In this document: one piece after another, positions 1 to 5,565 of the stretch
How positions within the stretch are numbered: position 1 is the first letter of the stretch
Layout: each line of letters starts with the position of its first letter
Assembly: GCA_020442505.1 (NCBI GenBank)
Contig: JAGRJZ010000033.1
Coordinates: 1 to 10,074, forward strand
Length of the DNA stretch: 10,074 nucleotides
Direction: 5' to 3'
Source of the DNA: Alphaproteobacteria bacterium
Lineage (GTDB): Bacteria; Pseudomonadota; Alphaproteobacteria; Micavibrionales; Micavibrionaceae
Translations under genes and position numbers: made by a program
Notes under the pieces: model-generated
Told to the model about the DNA's origin: nothing
The model's input: only the letters and a program-made list of their open reading frames with translations
Database searches by the model: none

Positions 1-355
1 CCGCGATGCGCTTGACCAGATCCAGCGCCGGCAGGTAAAGCCACCGGTCGTCGTCCTTGCCGGGATGTTTCCAGACCATAAAGGCCGTCTTGTTCACGTC
101 CGCGGGACGCGAGAAATAGACGTAGAATTTCTGCTCGCCATCATCGGCCCCGATATCCTTGCGTAAAATGACGAACTGGCGCGTGCGTTCCCTCCCTTGG
201 CCGTCGCGGATCAACATCTTAACCTTCGCCCGGCCGTCTTTTCCCTGATAATACGCCGCGTGGTTGGCTTTGTCCACCACGGTCGCAGTGTCCATAGCCA
301 GCGCCGGAAACGCCAAAAACGGCGTCAAAATCAACGATAAAAGCAGTTTTTTCAT
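1..355 (-). CDS. Exported LolA-like (outer membrane lipoprotein-sorting) protein, 5' part
   Basis: The gene starts at an ATG on the minus strand (353-355) and runs off the left edge, leaving about 118 codons. The protein begins MKKLLLSLILTPFLAFPALA and then Met-Asp, a classic Sec signal peptide: lysines, a hydrophobic stretch and an AxA-type cleavage site near residue 20. The mature part has a beta-rich look (KVKMLIRDGQGRERTRQF, then FYVYFSRPADVNKTAFMVW) and ends in RWLYLPALDLVKRIA. The WLYLPAL..V.RIA pattern is typical of the LolA-like 'outer membrane lipoprotein-sorting protein' family, whose members often sit beside RND/MMPL-type exporters. A periplasmic location and a role in lipid or lipoprotein handling are inferences from the family. 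AAAGGG lies about nine bases before the start as a ribosome binding site. The C-terminal half and the downstream neighbour are outside the window. Confidence 0.75.
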   Translation of the reverse strand, partial: MKKLLLSLILTPFLAFPALAMDTATVVDKANHAAYYQGKDGRAKVKMLIRDGQGRERTRQFVILRKDIGADDGEQKFYVYFSRPADVNKTAFMVWKHPGKDDDRWLYLPALDLVKRIA

Positions 356-380
356 GATCGTGCCCTTTCTGTCTCTCTTT

Positions 381-407
381 ATATTAGCATATCATAATAT
401 AGAGCAA
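381..407 (-). promoter_or_regulatory. Candidate promoter of the LolA-like gene
   Basis: An AT-rich island between positions 380 and 402 stands out from the GC-rich surroundings. Read on the minus strand it contains TTGCTC (402-407) as a possible -35 and TGCTAATAT (381-389), which resembles an extended -10 (TG-n-TAATAT). The spacing of 15 is short, so only the extended -10 carries weight. It lies about 25 bases upstream of the start codon at 355. Confidence 0.3.
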
Positions 408-447
408 CCCCGCCACAGGAAAAGGGAGGCTTTCCCTTTCTACCGCG

Positions 448-476
448 AAGCCGCTTCGAAACGAAGCGGTTTTTTA
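448..476 (+). terminator. Intrinsic terminator-like hairpin with no gene before it
   Basis: CCGCTTCG (451-458), a three-base AAA loop and CGAAGCGG (462-469) form a perfect 8-bp stem, followed directly by a run of six T (470-475). This is a textbook rho-independent terminator read on the plus strand. A second, weaker hairpin lies just upstream: AAAGGGA (421-427) pairs with TCCCTTT (433-439). No plus-strand gene lies before them in the window. The pair could be the 3' end of a small RNA starting near 400, or could stop antisense transcription entering the phasin region. Any small RNA here is speculative, because no good plus-strand promoter is visible. Confidence 0.65.
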
Positions 477-518
477 TATTGAGCTCAGGCCTGTTAGGGC
501 GCCTCACTGTCCATGGGA

Positions 519-550
519 TGCATGGATCGCATGCAGGCTTGTGCAGCGCA
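519..550. promoter_or_regulatory. TGCA-rich candidate operator upstream of the phasin gene
   Basis: Three TGCA palindromes occur at 519-522, 532-535 and 542-545, followed by GCGCA at 546-550. The last one overlaps the proposed -35 box of the phasin promoter. PhaR-type repressors of phasin genes are reported to bind TGC-rich sites of the CTGC-N-GCAG kind, so the position and composition fit a polyhydroxyalkanoate-responsive operator. This is inference: the sequence is not an exact match to a published site and phaR is not in the window. Confidence 0.3.
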
Positions 551-567
551 AAAGAGGCGTGTACAAT
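539..567 (+). promoter_or_regulatory. Candidate promoter of the phasin gene
   Basis: TTGTGC (539-544) and TACAAT (562-567) are separated by exactly 17 bases and resemble a sigma-70 -35/-10 pair, with a weak -35 and a good -10. Transcription would start near 574, giving a leader of about 65 bases before the phasin start codon. The leader contains a GAGTC (581-585), which fits the GANTC methylation site used by CcrM in many alphaproteobacteria, although one copy may be chance. Confidence 0.4.
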
Positions 568-638
568 GAACGCCTTGAGCGAGTCGCGCGTATACAGCGC
601 GGTTCAAAGATCATTTTTGCGAGGGGGAGATCAAAATT

Positions 639-1205
639 ATGGCTGCAAAAGCGAAAAGACAAACCACGGCACCGAAACGAAAACAGGCACAAGCGGCCAA
701 GAAACCTGTGGCCCGGAAGGCGTCGCCTCGCCGCGCAGCCGCTATGCCGAAACCAGCGCAAGCAAATGCTCCGCGCACCACGCGGGCACCTCGACCTGCG
801 CAGCCGCAAAGTCAGAACGCAGCCGAGTCTATTCCCGGCTTCCCGGGCTTCGACGCCTTCACGAATATGATGCCCGTAATGGACAATAGCGACCCTGGGC
901 AAGCTTATGCGCGTTGCTGCAACGTGATCGTGAGCGGCATGGAAGATTTGATAAAGTATCAGAGCACTTTTTTCCAGCAATTCGCCGAAAAGCAGATGAA
1001 ATACATCAACGATTCGCTGCAAGTGCGCACTTTGAATGAATGGACGGAAACGCAGCACGAAATCGCGCAGGAAAACCTTAACGACCTGATGGACATGGCG
1101 ACGAGAAGCTCGGAGCGCTGCGTCAAGATTGCCTCCGAGGCGTTCGAGCCGTTGAACGAGGAACTGAACAAATTCATCCGCCAGACCGGGCAGGCTGCCG
1201 CCTGA
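639..1205 (+). CDS. Phasin family protein with basic Ala/Lys/Pro-rich N-terminal tail
   Basis: This 188-residue protein has two parts. Residues 1-60 are low in complexity (Ala, Lys, Arg, Pro, Gln) with 16 Lys/Arg and no acidic residue, similar to histone H1-like tails. Residues from about 65 to 185 form a predicted helical phasin core (GFPGFDAFTNMMPV, then amphipathic helices including FFQQFAEKQMKYINDSL and EWTETQHEIAQENLNDLMDM) of the Phasin_2 type. Phasins coat polyhydroxyalkanoate granules and control their size. A strong GGGGGAG site (623-629) sits nine bases before the ATG. The gene appears monocistronic, with its own promoter region and a terminator just after the stop. The tail recalls PhaF of Pseudomonas, where the basic repeat is C-terminal and ties granules to the nucleoid; here it would be N-terminal. 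The family call is good, while DNA binding is inference. No polymer synthase gene is visible nearby. Confidence 0.8.
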   Translation: MAAKAKRQTTAPKRKQAQAAKKPVARKASPRRAAAMPKPAQANAPRTTRAPRPAQPQSQNAAESIPGFPGFDAFTNMMPVMDNSDPGQAYARCCNVIVSGMEDLIKYQSTFFQQFAEKQMKYINDSLQVRTLNEWTETQHEIAQENLNDLMDMATRSSERCVKIASEAFEPLNEELNKFIRQTGQAAA

Positions 1206-1251
1206 CGGGCGTAACAGTGTTTGTCGGGGGTTTTCCCTGACATGACAACCG

Positions 1252-1286
1252 CCCCGGCTTCCTGTGCAGAGGAGGCCGGGGTTTTT
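1252..1286 (+). terminator. Rho-independent terminator after the phasin gene
   Basis: CCCCGGCTTCC (1252-1262) pairs with GGAGGCCGGGG (1271-1281) around the eight-base loop TGTGCAGA, giving an 11-bp stem with one G-U pair, followed by TTTTT (1282-1286). It lies 46 bases after the phasin stop codon. A smaller hairpin (TGTCGGGG at 1222-1229 with TCCCTGACA at 1234-1242) precedes it. The terminator separates the phasin transcript from clpS. Confidence 0.85.
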
Positions 1287-1324
1287 CGTAGACTTGCAGA
1301 CCCGTTTCAGGCTATTTTAGGGAC

Positions 1325-1681
1325 ATGAAAAACACTTCTTTTTTCGTGCGGGCCGGCGCCGATGACGGGCCGGAAGAACAGGATGGTCGCCAGGCTGGAC
1401 TTCTCCTCAAGACGCGCCCCAAAAACAAAAAGCCGGCGCTGTACAAGGTGCTTTTGCTCAACGACGACTATACCCCGATGGAGTTCGTCGTGCATGTTCT
1501 GGAACGCTTTTTCAGTAAAAACCGGATGGAGGCAACCGACATCATGATGCATGTTCATCGCCGGGGCGTGGGCGTTTGCGGCGTCTATACGCACGAAATC
1601 GCCGAAACCAAAGTCACTCAAGTCATGGATTTCGCCCGCGCCAACGAACAACCGTTACAATGCGTGATGGAAGAGGAATGA
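1325..1681 (+). CDS. clpS: ClpS, N-end rule adaptor of the ClpAP protease
   Basis: This 118-residue protein matches ClpS along its whole core. Residues 1-35 are a flexible N-terminal extension, the part that enters the ClpA pore in the known mechanism. The folded domain follows: LYKVLLLNDDYTPMEFVV (39-56), MMHVHRRGVGVCGVY (74-88) and EIAETKV (91-97). Asn46, Asp47, Met52 and His78 correspond to the E. coli residues Asn34, Asp35, Met40 and His66 that bind the N-terminal residue of N-degron substrates. ClpS delivers proteins with Leu, Phe, Tyr or Trp at the N-terminus to ClpA in the cytosol. The clpA gene follows 254 bases downstream. The only Shine-Dalgarno-like sequence, AGGGA (1319-1323), ends one base before the ATG, which is unusually close, but no better in-frame start exists. 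The gene lies just after the phasin terminator, so it must have its own promoter. Confidence 0.95.
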   Translation: MKNTSFFVRAGADDGPEEQDGRQAGLLLKTRPKNKKPALYKVLLLNDDYTPMEFVVHVLERFFSKNRMEATDIMMHVHRRGVGVCGVYTHEIAETKVTQVMDFARANEQPLQCVMEEE

Positions 1682-1746
1682 GCATTTGAACATCACCGTA
1701 TCATCTTGTTTTTTGTGCCGCGAAGCGATTGAAATTGAAAAAAGAA

Positions 1747-1772
1747 CTTTGTGTCTTCGTGCCTTGGTGGTT
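1747..1772. repeat. Fragment resembling a dispersed intergenic repeat between clpS and clpA
   Basis: The stretch contains TTTGTGTCTTCGTGCC followed by TTGGTGGTT. It has a repetitive texture (TTTGTG, CTTCGTG, CTTGGTGG) unlike the genes on either side. From memory, text of this kind (TTTGTGTCTTTGTGCCTTTGTGGTT and variants) recurs in intergenic regions of many unrelated environmental bacteria. That is recollection and not a search result. Only one copy lies in this window, so repetition cannot be shown here. The rest of the 254-base gap (1682-1935) is AT-richer and holds no convincing gene, only candidate promoter elements. Confidence 0.35.
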
Positions 1773-1853
1773 CGAAACAATTTTTAGATCAAAGAATTAT
1801 AATATGCCATAATAACGGAAGAAGCTCTTTGCGTTCATGCACAAAAGCTTGCC

Positions 1854-1882
1854 TTGAGATTGCAAAAGTCCGATAACAAAAT
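1854..1882 (+). promoter_or_regulatory. Candidate clpA promoter
   Basis: TTGAGA (1854-1859) and CAAAAT (1877-1882) are 17 bases apart and match five and four of six sigma-70 consensus bases. The leader to the clpA ATG would be about 47 bases. A direct repeat CAAAAG (1842-1847 and 1863-1868) is spaced by 21 bases, two helical turns, and spans the -35 region, so it could be a protein site. A perfect TATAAT also occurs at 1798-1803 but lacks a convincing -35, so it is a weaker alternative. Confidence 0.35.
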
Positions 1883-1935
1883 AGCCCGGTGGATCGGAAA
1901 ACACCGGATCAACGAATTTTGTCGGTGATATCATC

Positions 1936-4239
1936 ATGCTCTCCAAAAACCTTGAAACGACCCTCCACAAGGCTCTGGCGCTGGCCACCGCGCGGCGGCA
2001 CGAATATGCCACGCTGGAGCATCTATTGCTGGCGCTGTGCGGAGACCAGGACGCGATGGCAGTTTTACGCTCCTGCGGGGTCGCGCTCGACGTGTTGAAG
2101 GAAAATCTGGCGGCTTATCTGGACGACGAGCTAACCTATCTGGTCAACGCGAACGCATCCGAAGCCCGGCCGACCAGCGCGTTCCAGCGGGTTTTACAAC
2201 GCGCCGCCATCCATGTCCAATCCTCGGGGCGGGAGGACGTCACCGGTGCGAACGTTCTGGTCGCTCTGTTCTCCGAGCGCGAAAGCCACGCGGTCTACTT
2301 CCTGCAAGAACAGGACATGACCCGTTTCGACGCGGTAAATTACATCTCGCACGGAATCGCGAAAGTCCCGGGTCAGGAGATCTCCAAAACCCCCGAAGGA
2401 ACCGCCGAGGAAACCCCGGATCCTGCCAACAAACAGGGGCGCGCGGCGCTCGACGCCTATTGCGTTAACCTGAACGACAAGGCAAAGAACGGCCGCATCG
2501 ATCCTCTAATCGGCCGCGACAAGGAAGTCGACCGCACGGTCCAGATTCTCTGCCGCCGCTCGAAAAACAACCCGCTTTACGTCGGGGATCCGGGGGTCGG
2601 AAAAACCGCCATCGCCGAGGGGTTGGCCCGCCGGATCGTGAACAGGGAGGTTCCCGCAATCTTGTCCGATGCGACGATTTTCTCTCTGGACATGGGGGCG
2701 CTGTTGGCCGGAACGCGTTACCGCGGGGATTTCGAGGAACGGCTCAAAGCTGTTATCAAAGAAATCCAGAAAATCGACGAGGCGGTCTTGTTCATCGACG
2801 AAATCCATACCATCATCGGCGCGGGAGCGACCAGCGGCGGAGCAATGGACGCCTCCAACCTTTTGAAGCCAGCGCTGGCGGACGGGACGATTCGCTGCAT
2901 CGGCTCTACGACCTACAAAGAATATCGCAACCATTTTGAAAAAGACCGGGCGCTGTTAAGACGCTTTCAAAAAATCGACATCGCCGAGCCTTCCGTGGCC
3001 GATACGATCAAGATTTTACAGGGTCTGAAATCCTATTACGAGGACCACCACAAGGTTAAATACACCAGCGAGGCCATCCGCGCAGCGGTCGAACTGTCGG
3101 CCAAATATATCGGCGACCGCAAATTGCCCGACAAGGCCATCGACATTATCGACGAGGTCGGCGCGGCCCAGATGCTGGTGCCGCCCTCGCGGCGTAAAAA
3201 GCTGATTACGCTCAAGGACATCGAAGGGGTTGTATCGGCCATCGCTCGGATTCCCTCGGCCAGCCTGACGAAGGACGACCGCGAATCTCTCCGGACACTG
3301 GAGCGGGATTTAAAAACGCTGGTCTTCGACCAGGACGATGCCATCCGAGTTTTAAGCGATTCCATCAAGCTCGCGCGGGCGGGGTTGCGCGACCTGGACA
3401 AGCCGGTGGGCTGTTACCTGTTCAGCGGACCGACCGGGGTCGGGAAAACGGAAGTCGCCCGGCAGCTTTCCAAAACGCTGGGGATCGAACTAAAGCGTTT
3501 CGATATGTCGGAATATATGGAGCGTCACGCGGTCTCGCGCCTGATCGGCACCCCGCCGGGCTATGTCGGGTTCGAGCAAGGCGGGCTGCTTACCGACGCT
3601 GTGGACCAAACCCCGCATTGCGTTCTGTTGCTGGACGAAATCGAAAAGGCGCACCCGGATATTTTCAATATTTTGCTGCAAGTCATGGATTACGGGAAGC
3701 TGACCGACAATAACGGCAAGACGGTCGATTTCCGAAATGTGATTTTGATCATGACGACCAACGCGGGTGCCGCCGAGCTGGCGAAAGCCCCGATGGGCTT
3801 TGAACGGGACATCCGGATGGAAGACGACCAGGAGGAAATCAAGCGCCTGTTCACCCCCGAATTTCGCAACCGTCTGGACGCAATTGTGCCCTTTCGCGCG
3901 CTACGACCGGAAACGGTGGAAAAAGTCGTCGACAAGTTTATTCTGCAACTGGAAGCGCAGCTGGCCGATAAAAACGTCACGATCACGCTGTCCGACCCGG
4001 CGCGTGCGGCGCTGGCGAAGGAAGGATACGACCCGGCTATGGGCGCCCGGCCGCTGGCCCGTATCATTCAGGACAAAATCAAACGCCCGCTGGCCGAGGA
4101 GCTGTTATTCGGAAAACTGACCCATGGCGGCGCCGTGTCCATCGCCCTTCGGGAGGAGCGGTTTATTTTGACGGTCGAAGACGACAAACCCGTAAAACCT
4201 GGAACCGCCCGTAAAAAAATGAAGACACTCAAATCGTAA
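1936..4239 (+). CDS. clpA: ClpA, AAA+ unfoldase subunit of the ClpAP protease
   Basis: This 767-residue protein has the full ClpA plan and about the usual length. The N-domain (1-140) includes RHEYATLEHLLLAL and is the docking site for ClpS. The first AAA+ module has Walker A GDPGVGKT (217-224), pore loop GTRYRGDFE (259-267) and Walker B VLFIDEIH (284-291). The second has Walker A GPTGVGKT (498-505), pore loop GYVGFEQGG (542-550), Walker B VLLLDEIE (563-570) and PEFRNRLD (641-648). There is no long coiled-coil insertion between the modules, so it is ClpA and not ClpB. The ClpP-docking loop reads PMGF (619-622) where E. coli has IGL. ClpA uses ATP to unfold substrates and feed them to ClpP, which is not in the window. 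The start is supported by the N-terminus aligning with known ClpA and by GGTGA (1924-1928) seven bases upstream. proA follows 30 bases after the stop. Confidence 0.97.
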   Translation: MLSKNLETTLHKALALATARRHEYATLEHLLLALCGDQDAMAVLRSCGVALDVLKENLAAYLDDELTYLVNANASEARPTSAFQRVLQRAAIHVQSSGREDVTGANVLVALFSERESHAVYFLQEQDMTRFDAVNYISHGIAKVPGQEISKTPEGTAEETPDPANKQGRAALDAYCVNLNDKAKNGRIDPLIGRDKEVDRTVQILCRRSKNNPLYVGDPGVGKTAIAEGLARRIVNREVPAILSDATIFSLDMGALLAGTRYRGDFEERLKAVIKEIQKIDEAVLFIDEIHTIIGAGATSGGAMDASNLLKPALADGTIRCIGSTTYKEYRNHFEKDRALLRRFQKIDIAEPSVADTIKILQGLKSYYEDHHKVKYTSEAIRAAVELSAKYIGDRKLPDKAIDIIDEVGAAQMLVPPSRRKKLITLKDIEGVVSAIARIPSASLTKDDRESLRTLERDLKTLVFDQDDAIRVLSDSIKLARAGLRDLDKPVGCYLFSGPTGVGKTEVARQLSKTLGIELKRFDMSEYMERHAVSRLIGTPPGYVGFEQGGLLTDAVDQTPHCVLLLDEIEKAHPDIFNILLQVMDYGKLTDNNGKTVDFRNVILIMTTNAGAAELAKAPMGFERDIRMEDDQEEIKRLFTPEFRNRLDAIVPFRALRPETVEKVVDKFILQLEAQLADKNVTITLSDPARAALAKEGYDPAMGARPLARIIQDKIKRPLAEELLFGKLTHGGAVSIALREERFILTVEDDKPVKPGTARKKMKTLKS

Positions 4240-4269
4240 GCGCTTGACAAGACACGGATAACAAAAAAC

Positions 4270-5538
4270 GTGAATACTATGACGGAAACCGACATCCTCC
4301 AAAATCTCGAAAAAACAAAGGCGGTCTCCTACGCCTTGCAGGATTTGCCTGAGGAAACGATCGCAACCGTTTTAACGGATTTCGCCGACAGGCTGCGGAA
4401 AAGCACCCTGCACGTTCTGGACGCGAACGAAAAAGATCTCGCCCGGATGGAGCGGAACGACCCGCTCTATGACCGATTGCTCCTGACCGAGAGCCGGATT
4501 CAGACCATCGCGGCGGATGTCGAACATGTCGCCGCTCTGCCTTCCCCGGTCGGGGAAACGCGCGAACGGCGGACGCTGGAAAACGGTCTGGACCTCTCCC
4601 GCGTGCGGGTGCCGCTGGGGGTGGTCGGTGTGATTTACGAAGCACGGCCCAACGTCACCCCGGACGTGTTTTCGTTGTGCTTCCGAACCCGGAACGCTTG
4701 CGTCCTGCGGGGGGGAACGGCCGCGCACGAAACCAATCTGGCGCTGCTTTCCTTGGCCCACGAGACTCTTGCCCAGCATGGAATCGATCCGGCGGCCGTG
4801 TATCTGATGCCGCCCGCGCGGGATTTTGTCCCCGTGATGCTTCAGGCTTACGGTCTGGTCGACGTCGTGATCCCTCGCGGATCGCAAGGATTAATCGACT
4901 TCGTCCGGGAAAACGCGTCCATCCCGGTGATCGAGACAGGCCGCGGGGTCGTACATATCTATGCCGATAAAAACGCCGATATCGCCATGGCCGCGCGCGT
5001 AATCGACAACGCCAAGACCCGCCGCCCGTCCGTATGCAATGCGCTGGATACGCTTCTGGTTCATGAAGCGCTGCTGCCGCAGATCGAAACTCTCGTCGCG
5101 CCGCTGGCAGAAAAATCCGTGGTCATCCATGCGGATCTGATCGCAGCAGCCGCGCTCAAGGATATCTATCCCGCATCCTTGCTTCGTGCCGCCGAAGCGG
5201 CGGACTATGACCAGGAATTTATGGCGCTCCGGATGAATCTGCGGATCGTCCCCTCCCAGGCGGAAGCCATGGCGCATATCAGACAGCACGGCTCTGGCCA
5301 TACGGAGGCCATCTTGACCCGGGACGAGGCGGCCGCGGACGACTTTCTACGCCGTGTGGACGCCTCGACCGTGATGGTCAACGCCTCGACCGCCTTTACC
5401 GATGGCGGGCAATTCGGGCTCGGCGCGGAGATCGGGATCTCGACGCAGAAACTCCACGCCCGGGGTCCGATGGGACTGGCGGCGCTCACAAGCACGAAAT
5501 GGCTTTTGCGGGGAGACGGCCAAATCCGCCCAGCATGA
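4270..5538 (+). CDS. proA: Gamma-glutamyl phosphate reductase (proline synthesis)
   Basis: ProA reduces L-glutamyl 5-phosphate with NADPH to glutamate 5-semialdehyde, the second step of proline synthesis, in the cytosol. The 422-residue protein has the aldehyde dehydrogenase-like fold signatures: VPLGVVGVIYEARPNVT (114-130), LRGGTAAHETN (146-156), PRGSQGLIDFV (202-212), the catalytic cysteine C256 in RPSVCNALDTLLVH, and the C-terminal block from STVMVNAS to STKW. The start is uncertain: GTG at 4270 (used here) or ATG at 4279, three codons later. GGAT (4256-4259) is 10-11 bases before the GTG and neither start has a strong ribosome site. It lies 30 bases after clpA, so co-transcription is likely. 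The partner kinase gene proB, often adjacent to proA, is not in the window. It converges with secD with 27 bases between the stops and no visible terminator. Confidence 0.96.
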   Translation: MNTMTETDILQNLEKTKAVSYALQDLPEETIATVLTDFADRLRKSTLHVLDANEKDLARMERNDPLYDRLLLTESRIQTIAADVEHVAALPSPVGETRERRTLENGLDLSRVRVPLGVVGVIYEARPNVTPDVFSLCFRTRNACVLRGGTAAHETNLALLSLAHETLAQHGIDPAAVYLMPPARDFVPVMLQAYGLVDVVIPRGSQGLIDFVRENASIPVIETGRGVVHIYADKNADIAMAARVIDNAKTRRPSVCNALDTLLVHEALLPQIETLVAPLAEKSVVIHADLIAAAALKDIYPASLLRAAEAADYDQEFMALRMNLRIVPSQAEAMAHIRQHGSGHTEAILTRDEAAADDFLRRVDASTVMVNASTAFTDGGQFGLGAEIGISTQKLHARGPMGLAALTSTKWLLRGDGQIRPA

Positions 5539-5565
5539 CGAAATCCTTCTGCCCTACGCGACACG

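Noticed and set aside
504..1058. A 184-codon minus-strand frame opposite the phasin gene.
   Set aside because: Its composition is Arg/Leu/His/Cys-rich without motifs, and the phasin on the other strand has a strong ribosome site and family features.
1686..1787. A 33-codon reading frame starting TTG four bases after clpS and covering the repeat-like segment.
   Set aside because: It has no ribosome binding site, starts with TTG, matches no family I know, and its sequence is explained by the repeat-like DNA.
1886..1907. Inverted repeat CCGGTG/CACCGG with a ten-base spacer upstream of clpA.
   Set aside because: A six-base arm with a long loop is weak, has no T run and no known operator match; chance is likely in GC-rich DNA.
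1797..2012. A 71-codon minus-strand frame spanning the clpS-clpA gap and the clpA start.
   Set aside because: About a third of it is antisense to clpA, and the rest shows no conserved motif or ribosome site.
4244..4249. A perfect TTGACA between clpA and proA, suggesting a separate proA promoter.
   Set aside because: No acceptable -10 lies 15-19 bases downstream (the sequence there is AAACGTG), so it is probably chance.
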